From assembly GCA_037178975.1 (NCBI GenBank), contig JASJZH010000006.1, positions 6,944,001-7,008,000 of the forward strand: a stretch of DNA of 64,000 nucleotides, read 5' to 3'. Below the pieces are notes generated by a model, which worked only from the letters and a program-made list of their open reading frames with translations, was not told the origin of the DNA and searched no databases. The DNA comes from Oscheius tipulae (lineage: Eukaryota > Nematoda > Chromadorea > Rhabditida > Rhabditidae). This document shows, in pieces, positions 1 to 10,857 of this stretch. The position numbers and the translations under genes are program-made. Numbering within the stretch: the first letter of the stretch is position 1; every line of letters begins with the position of its first letter.

Positions 1-1516
1 CAACTGGTCAAAAAACAAGGAATGAAACCCTCTGTTGCTAAAAGACACGTCAAGAGAACCATAAGATTACCTTACAGTCATCCAACAGCTCAAGAGTAAG
101 ATTTTGCTTAAATTGCTTATATTATCAGTTTGGTTTCAGTATTGCTGTTAGGAGGTTCAGAGACTACCAGGATACCCTTTTAGAACAACTGGACACGGAC
201 AGAAAGGTTCTGCTTATGTTTGAGCAGTACCTGAAGACCTGGGATCCTGCCTCGTACAACAAACTTCAGAAGGACATAATTCGCGATTACGGTACTTTCA
301 TAATTAAACTGTTTAAACGGCTAGTTTCAGAGCCCGGTGACTCTCCCGATACGATTTCGAGGAAAAAGCTGGCCAGAATTCGTGTGACTCTTCTTCGTCC
401 ACAGATCGAGCTGCCTCCTCCCAAGCGCCCTCCTCACATCGAGGCTTGCGACGTTGTCATTATCAATCCGAGCAAGGCAACAATGAACAGCACCATTACT
501 GTAATTGGCTATAACCAAAACTTCATAACAACCTTTTCAGAGCAGCTCTCCGTTCTGGGAAGCTCCAACATGTTCCAAGAATGACAACAACAGAAGGATT
601 CTCCGAAATGGGCATATGACTTCGGATCGTCCAGATGACTGGAAACCGCTGGACATGACTCCAAGAATCATTTACCCCGATGAAATGGCACAGTGGTGTA
701 CCGAAGACCAACGCGACATGGTCCTCGGCAATCTGGACGAAGTCTATGAGAAGTATTTGGCCAGTCTTGGCCCTGAGTAAGTTTGGCATTCTTTGCATTT
801 ATAAATGGTCAATTACAGTGCTCCAATTGATGTCCCGGATGACGATTCTGCCGACTTTGAGGAGAAACCTGTTGTTCAAGGAGTGTCAAGAAGAACCTTG
901 ATATTCAAACACAAGGGCAACGAAGAAGTGACCTTCTTGGGCGAAGTCACAAAGCCGAAGTTGGAGCTCGTCGGTAGAAATAATGGCAACGATATGAAAT
1001 GATCGATTTAATTTAGATGAGACTGACAGTCCGATGAACGATCCAAAGACGAAAGCTCATTGGTCTATGAATCGTGAGCTGCTAGCTACTTCCTACAAAG
1101 ATATCTACGATACTTCCTGCCTGATGGTCCAAACAATGTAGGCCTTTTTGTTCATTCCCTTATAATGACTTGATTTGAGGCTCCACATGAAAGCGAGCTT
1201 GTGCCCCGAAGAAAAACCAGCTGAAGTTGCTCCTCCAGCTACTCCTGAACCAGTGGTTGTTGTTGAGAAGAAGAAGCCGGCTCCAGCACCTCGTGCCAAA
1301 AAGCAACCCAAGACAGGAAAGAAGGCCCAGAAGCAGCAGAAAGCTGCAGCTCAAGCTAAGAAGGATGCCAAGAAGGAGCCTGCTAAGCCTCGTGCAACTC
1401 CCAAGCATCCTCGTGCTCCCAGAACTCCCGTGATTACGGAATCCACATTTGAACGACAGATTCGTCGTGCTATCCAGGAAAGTCTAAAGTCGATGCCTTC
1501 TACTAGTCAGGGCTAG
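1..1516 (+). CDS. Unknown protein with Lys/Pro/Ala-rich C-terminus, 5' end cut off by the window
   Basis: Six exons can be joined in phase: 1-95, 161-500, 541-776, 819-973, 1017-1137 and 1180-1516. The introns are 36-65 nt with GT donors. The last acceptor (TTTGAG) is weak. The N-terminal half is mixed alpha-type sequence (for example LLMFEQYLKTWDP), the middle is acidic and proline-rich, and the last ~110 residues are very rich in Lys, Ala, Pro and Gln (KKQPKTGKKAQKQQKAAAQ), ending MPSTSQG. The tail could bind RNA or be disordered. I do not recognise a family. A poly(A) signal AATAAA lies at 1893. The start codon lies before the window. The exon chain is well supported by continuous phase; the function is unknown. 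Confidence 0.72.
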
Positions 1517-2136
1517 ACAGTTCTTCCCTCAGTTTGTTAAAGAGTATTTTGCCGGTGATTTTTCGGTTCCCCGGGACATAGTTTCACCGGTTCATACTAC
1601 TCATATCATCATGTCACCTAGGTCTCACAAATGTGTTTATATTTCCCCTCGATCGTTTCTGTGGCATTTATTCCAGCGATCTCGAAAACGTCATATAGTC
1701 TTGTCTAGGGAAAAGAACTATCCAAAGTCATTATTTTTTCTTGGACACTGGCTGTCCCAACCCCTCACAGCTCTCGGCCGGTTGCAACCTCACCCGATCT
1801 CGCTACGTCATCTTGCACACTTGCAGATTTTTTAGTTAACAAGTACGAATCAAGATTTAGATTGCTGTATTTGTACTTTTATTGTGTCTAAAAATAAACT
1901 GTTCTTTCCATTTTTGGAGTTCTCCCAGCATCAAATGACCCCAATTATCACAGGTTCTCAAGTGGGTTTGGTGGGGCAACAAACACCAACTTGACTGACT
2001 GAATATGCCCACGCAGCGCACTCTTCAATGACAATTATCCCATTTTTATTCGCCCACATTAGGTTTCAGCTGTACAAAGTGTCATCCATTGATTTATGTT
2101 TAGATTAGCGCTGTTGAGCTGTCGGGATATCACATT
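1517..2136. other. 3' UTR and intergenic spacer
   Basis: The first ~380 bases are the 3' UTR of the gene above, ending near the AATAAA at 1893. The short open frame at 1611-1835 has no splice context or recognisable motif. I see nothing else. Confidence 0.5.
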
Positions 2137-2520
2137 GTGAGGAGGGTGATATCTAAGTCAATATTTGACAGAAAGTGTCCTCTCCTCATTCCGTCTTTTT
2201 CCAACAAGTTCAACCACTTTGTAACTTTGTACCGACTATGTAGTTCAACACGAACGTTTGGTTTAGCACCTCTTTCTGGGACGCATAAGTCTATTGTCCT
2301 CGCGACAAGCAAATCGTCTTTGAATGCAGTCGTCTTTAATCGTTCAGCTATTCTAGGCCACCTACCTAATTCCATTACCGGTTCGTTAGTAAAGCGTAAA
2401 ACCAACAGGTCCTTTTATAGACTTTACAAAGATCATGTTGGGGTTTTTTTGAAGCCGGAAATGTGGATAACTCGAAATTTCTGGAAGCCCCATCAGAAAC
2501 AAGCAAACAAACTCGACTAG
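2137..2520 (+). pseudogene. Possible 3' remnant of a non-LTR retrotransposon reverse-transcriptase ORF
   Basis: An uninterrupted 127-codon frame lies in an otherwise gene-poor stretch. It has a pattern often seen at the extreme C-terminus of LINE reverse transcriptases: Ser/Thr-rich sequence, then a basic block, then FNRSAILGHLPNSITG (compare the 'RSxxLWNxLP' signature), then FYRLYKDHV. No polymerase (YADD) or endonuclease motif is present, so at most this is a tail fragment. An overlapping minus-strand frame (2130-2405) is almost as long, so chance remains possible. Confidence 0.25.
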
Positions 2521-5500
2521 CAAACAGCGAAACCTTTGTCATGTTATTTTAAAAAACTAATTATCTTTTTCACCTCGACAGTGTATAATAGGTGTTCCTG
2601 TGCTTTACGCTTTTTCTAAGCACTTTACCAGTCATTGCAATGTATAAATCATACGTACCTGATATTGTTGAAGTCACCAATAGTTCAATTACCAATCTCT
2701 TGGAACTCGAGCTTGACCTAACTGTTTAGCAACAATAGCACACTGTACACTGTTTCGCATATTTTACAACTAGCAGAAGGGGTGATAGAGCTTTAACTAG
2801 CCTCAGAACATATATTTCTTCTCAATTGCTGAGTGGATACGAGGGTCTCATACCGAAACTTTTACAAAACTTCAATCTAATACCTAAAATATAAAATACG
2901 TTTGCTGGTCAGTTAGCACTCCCCGGCTTTGAGAAAGACATCTGCGTCATTGTCCTCAACTATTTCAGTCATTCCACAAACACGAACATTCACTGGCTTT
3001 TTTGCTGCCTAAACAGAAGTCTCCTCTGCATTTGCGCATCGGTAAATACCCGCGTCACAGCTGGTCATACTAAACGTCTGCACAATCTTGTGAAATCTAA
3101 ATTCAAAGTGCGTCACAATGTGAGACAGATCTCTCTCTCTCTCTAATAGTCTTTCCAGTGATTCTCGGCTAATTCACTTAGTCTGGCTAATACCATCAAG
3201 ATATCAAGTAGCGTAAGGCGTTCTCCTAGCATCATTAGCCAGTCTATCCCTCTTTTTACATGATTCTATCAGGCGGACATCCTGTCAGAGGAGATCTTGT
3301 ATCTAGTCTCGTTTACTCTTAGCAGAACAAAGAACAGCGGTGAATCAGCCTTCTTAAGCCTGAGCTCCCCTTAGCCTTGGAAGGTCTCATGCAAAGGATG
3401 TTTCAGAAAGGACGTCAGTGGCCCACGCGGTGACTTATCTATCCGAATGTAGTTGAACACTGGCCCCGGAGGAACAATCATCTGCATGCGTGCCTATTTG
3501 CAGCAGGTCCCAATACGCAAAAGTCTTTCTTCTGCAGCAGCCTAACTAAGGGAACACCGAAAACGGTTTGTCGCTCCCACGATACGCTATCAAATTTCGG
3601 CTTCTCTCTCGGATCTTTGAGTGTTGCAAGTTCTGGTCGTTGATTAGCTTCTCTTGTCCACATGCGATCCCACCTATTTCACAACAATCGCAAGTACGAT
3701 GTACGAATCGGCTCTCCTTGGTTGATCACCTGTTATTCACCAACTTTTGTGATTTTTTAAATTACTTACATGAACAATGGCTGTAGTCATGCTCAGTCCT
3801 TTTTCCAGCGGCTACAAACAGACCTTAGACATAGTACTTTGCAAAAAGACGCACAATATTAATGTCTCGTTCAGGCTAACAGCTCGTTCTAATCTAATAA
3901 GTAGTCGTTTTTTCTTGTCTTCTATTCAATGTGGCTGCGTGTGGGCTGAATTTGAAAAAGCTTACTGAGTGAACGCCTTTCCCATAGCAAATCTTGGCTC
4001 CGCGTGAGGACAGGCGCTTGCCTCCAGGGCTAACAAGTGTTACTCTAAGCGCAAACTTTTGAACTTGCATCACTATTGCAACCTACGCACAAATTTAGCA
4101 TTTCTTGGTCATCATAGCGCTCATTAGCAATTTCATCGAAATTTCGGCTCACACATTTCACGGTCACATTGTTGCACATCATTCAGCTGGAAGAGGTCAA
4201 AACTACACAGCTCGTCTGCCCGGAAAAAAGTTGTCGACGTGTCATATCTTCAGTCTAGAGATTATTTGTTTTGCGCCGAGTAGAGTGTCTCCTCTTCTAA
4301 TCAAACTCCTTACCATCTTGGCTTTTTGCGTAGCGATTCAACATTCTTTGTGGTTTTCCTCATGCTAAATTTTTGTCTTCTTCGTTATTCTCGTGGCTTT
4401 GGAGGTTTCTGCTCATCCGCTATTGTTTCCTCTCTTATTCCAGCCCTCCCACTCGGCTCCTCTCCTTCCCATCGAAACATGATCCAGGCGGTCGTTATCT
4501 GGTACAGCCACTAACCTTGTCCTCTCCGCAACTCTCTAATGTCTCAAGAGTCTTTCTGTCTCCTGTCTCAGTTTCAGCTCCTCTCCTGTATCCATTGTCC
4601 TCTATTTGTTCCCCATGTCACCTGGCAGACCAGCGTGAATTTTCGCACTCTCTGTACTGGTAATCTGCTCTCCTCTCTGACCATTTTAAAGAACACATAC
4701 TACGATTAGGCAATAAGACGTCTTGGCATAGACTAATACACTTCCGGTTCAAGATGCAACAAGGTTCACTAGCAGAAAATGCAATTATGTTCATGTCGTA
4801 GCAGCGCGTAGGTCCTGCTTCGTGTTTTGGGGACCCTGTTCGAAAAAAAAACCTTAGGTGCAGTGTCTAGCTATTATGGTCTCGCCGATCATAGTATCAA
4901 CTGACCCGCCGCTTCTTTACCTGCTAGCTTCTATACTTGATATCCTGGGCGCGATAATGATTTTACGAGTTACTACTGTCTATACCTCACAACGATTCAC
5001 TTCTCAGACTTCTTCTCTGACATAGATTATACCTGTTATACTTTTATACAATTTGTTTCACGTCACTCTGGTATCTACTCAGACTATTCTCTCTTCTCTA
5101 CCGAGCGTATACGCGTAGCTGAGTCCAGATATGTTACTAGAATCTTGAAGCTCCAGCTTTTCGAACATTAGTCACAGAATACTCTGAACTATTGTCTAGG
5201 TCACGAAGTGCAATTATTTCTGCAGCAGAGTTTCCGAAAACGGCCTTCTTTAGAAGTGCATGTTTTCAAAACATGGATGAGCCTTTCAAAGTGTCTCTTT
5301 GCAAGCAAATTGCAGGGTCCCTCTTTACAGTAACGTTCCCGATTTTGTATCACAACCCTCCTGACCCTTGGATATTAAGGGTTCCAAGTTCCGTAAGAAT
5401 GTTTGTTTTACTCCTAATTGAAATTGTGTCCACTCTCTATCTGTTTGCCAGTACATTTTTGAAACTAAAAGCCTCTTTTGTCACGAGCTGAGAGCAGCTC

Positions 5501-5544
5501 AGTCTTTTTTATTTTCCCAAACTCTGATCAACCTTTTTCAGTTA
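2521..5544. other. Gene-poor spacer of 3 kb
   Basis: There is no supported coding exon here. A short CT microsatellite lies near 3131-3145. From about 4370 to 5160 the plus strand is pyrimidine-rich, which produces long but uninformative open frames. The last part should hold the 5' region of the receptor gene that starts at 5545. Confidence 0.45.
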
Positions 5545-7155
5545 ATGTCTGCAAGACAAGCCGACTTCTGGAAACATGCAAACTTCTCCGAGTCTGACTT
5601 TGACATCCCCGAAGTATATGAGGAGGTGGCATTCGAGGTTTGTTTTGTGAAAGTATTAAAAAATCATTGTTTGCAGGAAGAATTCAAAGATGTTGTGGCC
5701 GTAGCTGTGGTCATCTTTGCCTTTATGGGCATCTTTGCTAACATAATCGTCCTTATTCTGTCCTACAGCCATGTCAAAGGTGACTTTAGGTAGGTTGGCT
5801 AACAATATCCTTGAATAATGAGCCACGTATAGGCACTATGTTGCAAATCTGGCGGTCATTGACATCTCTTGCGGCTTATTATTTGCCTTCATGGGATACA
5901 TAAACATAGACGACGTGCACAAAGATTTCTCTCTCACGTAGGCTTGTACTTTTGCACCTTGTACGCAGCAATCTTTAGTCTCAAGACCTACTCGGCTTTT
6001 GCCTTCTACGGTAGCTTCGGAATCATGATTTGGGCTCTCGTGCCAATATCTCTGAGCCGAGTCTTCGCCCTGACGAGGCACAAGCCCTATTCGAAAGTGA
6101 GTCAGTCTGATTCTTGACCTACTCGAACGGGAATTTGAAACCTTGTCCAACAACGTGCTAAAGATCAAAAATTTTAGGCATTCGGAGCGCGACTTCCGCT
6201 TTTTTTTTGTCTGCTCTCGGATACCTTACCCGTCTCCATCCTCTATGTGAGAACCTGTTGAAGAGGTCTTGACAAAGCTTTCTCGTTTTGCAGATTATTT
6301 GCATTGTGGATCATGACGTTGCCAGATGGCTCTTCTATCTGTATGCTCTTCTCACGGTTCTGGCTTACATAATCGCCTTTACCTCCAACTACATTGTCTT
6401 CAGGATTGTCTGTGAGTTGAGTCCACCCACATCAGATTAGGTTGCAGATTAGCAAGACACATTGCGGTCGTGCAGAATTTACGAGACCATGCACGACTGA
6501 TCGAGACTCGCCAGGTTGCTGTCGCTACTTTAGCACAAGCATTTGTACCACTTGTATGTCAGGTAAGCTTGACGGATCAGTTACCGTGATTGCTAAGGGC
6601 TTTAAGCCAAGAGAGCCTAACCACTACCAAAAAGCATTGAAGCGGTGTCAAGGGTCGACATAAGACAGCATTAAAGGATGTAACAGGCCTTGACAGTCTT
6701 CTTCTAAGCCTGAAGAACAGATCACACGTAAGGGAGCAGTATAGACAAGAAAAATCGAAGCGACACATCGTAGGAGAGCCGGAAGCGGCTGTAGACCTTG
6801 CAGAAATGTCACGACTGAAAGACCGTAAAAATCAGATGGATGCAATAATTTCAGGTCCCCGCTTTTCTCACGCTATCATCTGTGCTACTTTTGACCGAGC
6901 CGGTCACGGATGGCAATGTGATAGCCATTACCCAACTGTGGCTGGCTAGCAGCCCACTGTTAGATGCTGTGATCACAATTCTTGTCATTAAACAGTACAG
7001 GTAATGCAAATCCGATAGAAAGTAAAAAAAGACTGTTCAGAAAAGAAGCAGTCCAATGTATGTCGTCGATCAGCCAGAAGATCTTTCACTCTAAGAAAAA
7101 ATCCACTGCCACGGTCTGCAGCGAGGAGCGGATCCCCTTTGAAACCCAATTGTAA
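5545..7155 (+). CDS. Seven-transmembrane serpentine receptor (nematode chemoreceptor type)
   Basis: A multi-exon G-protein-coupled receptor. The start follows a TTTTTCAG acceptor at ~5541 and may be trans-spliced. TM1 is VAVVIFAFMGIFANIIVLIL. TM2 follows ...RHYVANLAVIDISCGLLF after a 40-odd nt intron. TM3 ends in ISLSRVFALTRHKPYSK, a DRY-like end. TM4/5 are around FFCLLSDTLPVSILY and YALLTVLAYIIAF. The third loop carries RQVAVATLAQ. TM6/7 reach SSPLLDAVITILVIKQYR, followed by a Lys/Ser-rich tail ending ETQL. All introns fit in phase; most are ~41 nt, and the one before TM6 is ~290 nt. Expected location is the plasma membrane of sensory cells. The TM6/TM7 pattern recalls the Str superfamily, but the subfamily is not certain. 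Confidence 0.82.
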
Positions 7156-7275
7156 TCTCTCAGTTTCTGGTATTGACCCTCCTCATGTGTTTTGGAACAA
7201 CAGATCTCGAAAATCGGGTATAATTGTCGAATAAAAATTGTTATCATGTGATGGTCATTTGGTTAGTCCATTGTC

Positions 7276-9979
7276 GATGGTTATTGCGCTCTGTTCGCAT
7301 CTGTTTGCGACTGTAGTGGCAGACTCCTTGCCCCAAAACACTCGCGGAAGTTGTCTCATGGCGTCTCTCCCGCTCTGCGGTGAGAATCTCCCGCAAAAGG
7401 TTGCATTTATTTTCTTTTTCTTGGTTTTATGAAACACAAAGTAGGGGAACATTCCTGCCAGTTTTTCCGGGTGATTGTGGTAACAAGTGTTCATTACAAG
7501 TTCCAATCAAAAAAACACTGATAACTACGAACATTTTGGCCGCTCCACGCCCTTATCCATTTCAATGGACCTCCTGGAGGTATAGTCTCGATTCTCAATG
7601 AGGACTGCTATAAATGCTCGTACTGGAATACATGCATCGTAAACGGAACCAACAACGAGGTGAGTCTAAACGAACGCGCCGATAAACAGCTGTGCACATT
7701 GGCGCCAAAGGTCAGATCGCGAAAAATGGGTGGTCGGGGTGTGAAAAGATCGTTTTTGCACATCAACCGAACCAAAAGTGCCACCAAACAGTAGTGCTTC
7801 CGCTCTTTTTCATAGCTGATCGTTTACAGCTTCTTAGCTATAATTTCCAGTGTTTGTCACTCACGTTGATTGACACAAACATCGCGAATCACCTCCTTAG
7901 TCACCTGATCACAATTCATTTTCAAAATTCTGAATCCAATTATGCAAAACATCACGAGTTCGTCTCAAGTTGATGTCATAGCTAGCTCGTCTACCGTAAT
8001 CCGAAAATCAGGGCTGCTTACCGTAATCAAAAATTGTGTTCAGAAAAGATTTTAAGATTTAAAGTTGTTTTAAGAGAGTCAAAGGAAACTTATTTTCGTT
8101 TGCGTTTCAAAATAAGACTCTTAGAAAACTAGAAAATTGAAAAATGAAGGTCGCGAAAAAATAATTACTCGGCAAAGCAGTGGGTCTTCTCTGCATTATA
8201 GAACGTATACAATTCAATATTTTTTCAGGTTCACGTCTGGTCCGCAGCTCCTAATTCTTTCCGATATGTTCTCGATGGAAAGGTTGACTACGAGGGCAGT
8301 CACAGCTTTGAGAACCTGGGAGTTTACAATATTACGGCCAACAACATCAGCTACGACCTTGCGATTGTTGAAACACCTATCGAAAGATGGAGTAGGGCAA
8401 AATATAAAGAAAAAAACTGATCAAAATTTCAGTTCAAACACTTCTTTCAATCGTCTTGCTCATCTTCCCTCTTGTGCTCGATCGTATTACCGAGATACTG
8501 ATCACGTAAGGTCATATCCCATCCTTGAAAGTAATTTTTGCTCAAGCCATTTCTACAAGCCCATGGTGCCCAATGACTACCACCAGTTCAATAATGACGC
8601 CTCTCGCATCGTCTGCTTGGACGCCCTCCGTGGATACGCTCTCGTGCTCATGATCTTCGTCAACTATGGAGGTGGTGGGCTGACGTTGTTTAATCACTCG
8701 CCTTGGTTCGGATTGAACATCGCCGACGCCGTCTTTCCCTTATTCATGTTCTGCACTGGAGCCTCTTTGTACCATACTCAAAAAGAGAACACGAATTATG
8801 ACAGATACAAGTTGTGGAAAGCCTTCTTCCGTAATGCTCGTCTCATAATCATCGGAGTCGTTCTGAGCAACTCTGCGTAGGTTGATTCTGAAACTAACCC
8901 TGATGTTGTTCAGGACTGATCCTCCTCGTTTGCCTGGTGTTCTTCAACGCATCGGATTTGCCTGCTTGATCTTCTTCGCCGTCCATGCTGCCGTTCATCA
9001 CTACTATGAGCTGCAATGTCGGCGAAATGTAGACAACCGAGTTAGCTTTACTGCTCACAAAGACTAATTTATTTACAGTACCACGTGCCGTTCTACATTC
9101 GTCACCTTCACCTGATGCTGGCTGTTGTATGTGCCATTGTCGCAATACTTGTGATGTTGTGGCCCATTGACAATTGTCCTACGTAAGTATATTCATTTTT
9201 TAAATGATTACCCTTTTAGTGGCTACATGGGTCCTGGAGGAATCTCCGAGATGGGTCAGTACTATAACTGCACTGGAGGAATGGCCAGAGTTGTCGATTC
9301 GATCTTCGGAAGCCTTGTGTACCAGACGCCTACCTGCAAGGAAATGTACCACACGGTTGTTGCTTTTGATCCCGAAGGCATCGTTGGAACTATCAACTCC
9401 GTTGTCACCATTTGCGGAGGCTACTGTGTAAGCTGACTTTTCAATAAAAACTCATAATTTTCAGGCTTACAAACTGCTCTGCTCCGATAACGAAGACAAA
9501 AACCTCATCTATGGTCTACTCACTGTGTTTCTGCTGCTCATTGGCCTTGTCCTTCATATCTCGTGGATCCCGCTGTGCAAAAACGTTTGGTAAGTTTCAT
9601 TTTTTCGGCGACCGTATTTTTCCAGGAGCCTCTCGTACGTTCTCATGAACATTGCAATTGACATGATCATCTTGTGGTTAATGAACAAGGTCACCTCTGA
9701 GACCAGTTGGTTTTTCAAGTGTCTCTGTGCCATGGGTAAGCTTCCCTGTTGTGTTTTTCAACCCAATTTTTAGGAAAGTACTCTCTGCTGATTTACATCG
9801 TTCATGAGGTGTGCGCTAACCGTTTCCCGGTTAAGTTCAACGTTGTTCCTTCTACGGTCTTCCTGGTTCTTAATTCCATTTGGGGTGTAACCTTCCACAT
9901 TCTTCTGGCCCTTGTTCTCGATTGCGGAGGGTACAAGACCGAATTCGATCCGTTCCTGGGAGTTGATGATGACAGTTGA
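7276..9979 (+). CDS. HGSNAT: Heparan-alpha-glucosaminide N-acetyltransferase (HGSNAT)-like membrane enzyme
   Basis: Orthologues are multi-pass lysosomal enzymes that move an acetyl group from cytosolic acetyl-CoA to terminal glucosamine of heparan sulfate. The sequence shows a lumenal Cys-containing N-domain (EDCYKCSYWNTC, 7586-7660), the family block LDALRGYALVLMIFVNYGGG, the catalytic-His region FNHSPWFGLNIAD, PPRLPGVLQRIGFACL, YMGPGGISEMGQYYNCTGG, YHTVVAFDPEGIVGTINSV and the last helix GKYSLLIYIVHE. About nine exons join in phase. The proposed first exon (7276-7379, signal-like MVIALCSHLFATVVA) fits phase with the exon at 7586 but is less sure. One acceptor (8550s, CTCAAG) is weak. The proposed ATG lies only 121 nt after the receptor stop on the same strand, so the two may be co-transcribed. 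Confidence 0.9.
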
Positions 9980-10126
9980 GGTCGTCCTCTCCAACAGGAT
10001 TATACTTCTCTTACTGGTGATAATAGCGCCAGTGACCAACACGGGCTTCTGTATACGGCTCTTCTAAAGCTTTATCTATTTATTTAGAACACTTCACTTT
10101 CCACAACTTCTTTTTAAGTAATAAAT

Positions 10127-10720
10127 TTATGCAATGAGAGTTAGTGCCAGGACAACAAAAGTCGTGAGCAGGGATAAGGTCGAAGAGGATCGGTAGAGTG
10201 GATCTCCTGGCTGGCGTTCATTCCAATTCTTCGCTACTCTGTACTCGCTAGGATCGATGGCATAGACATCTCCATAGGTGTGACGAGAAATGGGAGCGCG
10301 TTCAAAATCTGTACGCAGGTATTGGGCGTCGCAAGTAGCGTCGTACACTTTGTTCACGTTGTTGTTCATCTAAAGTTGTCTTTGTGGTTTGAAATCACAG
10401 TCGATTTACCTTGACAATATAGTGGCATCTTCTTTCTGAGCCTCTGTCCAGAACTACCCAGTTGACACTGGTTTGCCCACCCTCACAGACTCCGTTTCTC
10501 CAATAGCCTGTCTGAACCAGCTTTTCTCACAAAAGTGCCTATTGCTTACATCACAGTACTCCCTCATCCTCGATCCGTATCTCACATGATGGGTTATGTC
10601 CTGTTCGCTTCTTCTATGCTGCTCATGAGTGTGGGTACGGTAGATTCGGCTTGCAAATACGGAAGTCGAAGACACGGCAAGCAATGACAGTATCAACATT
10701 GCTGTAAAACCGAGCAACAA
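10127..10720 (-). CDS. Small secreted protein with possible GPI-anchor tail
   Basis: Three exons on the minus strand. The first gives a signal peptide (MLLGFTAMLILSLLAVSSTS) and a His/Arg-rich region to REYCD. A 38-nt intron (GTAAGC...TTCAG) leads to TGYWRNGVCEGGQTSVNW and ERRCHYIVK. A second ~40-nt intron leads to the last exon, MNNNVNKVYDATCDAQYL, ending in a hydrophobic stretch LSLLTTFVVLALTLIA right at the stop. That end fits a GPI signal or a tail anchor. There are four Cys in the processed part. It converges with the HGSNAT-like gene, 147 bp away. No family recognised. Confidence 0.6.
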
Positions 10721-10857
10721 CTACTCTTTTATACTAAGTGAGGTGATTTCATTGCCTCTAGATGATGAGAAACGGGGGACGCACATGAATCAGGTTTATT
10801 CTTCTATGGAACTGAAACAATAGGACAAAAGAATCTCGCAGATGATTAGAAAATTTA

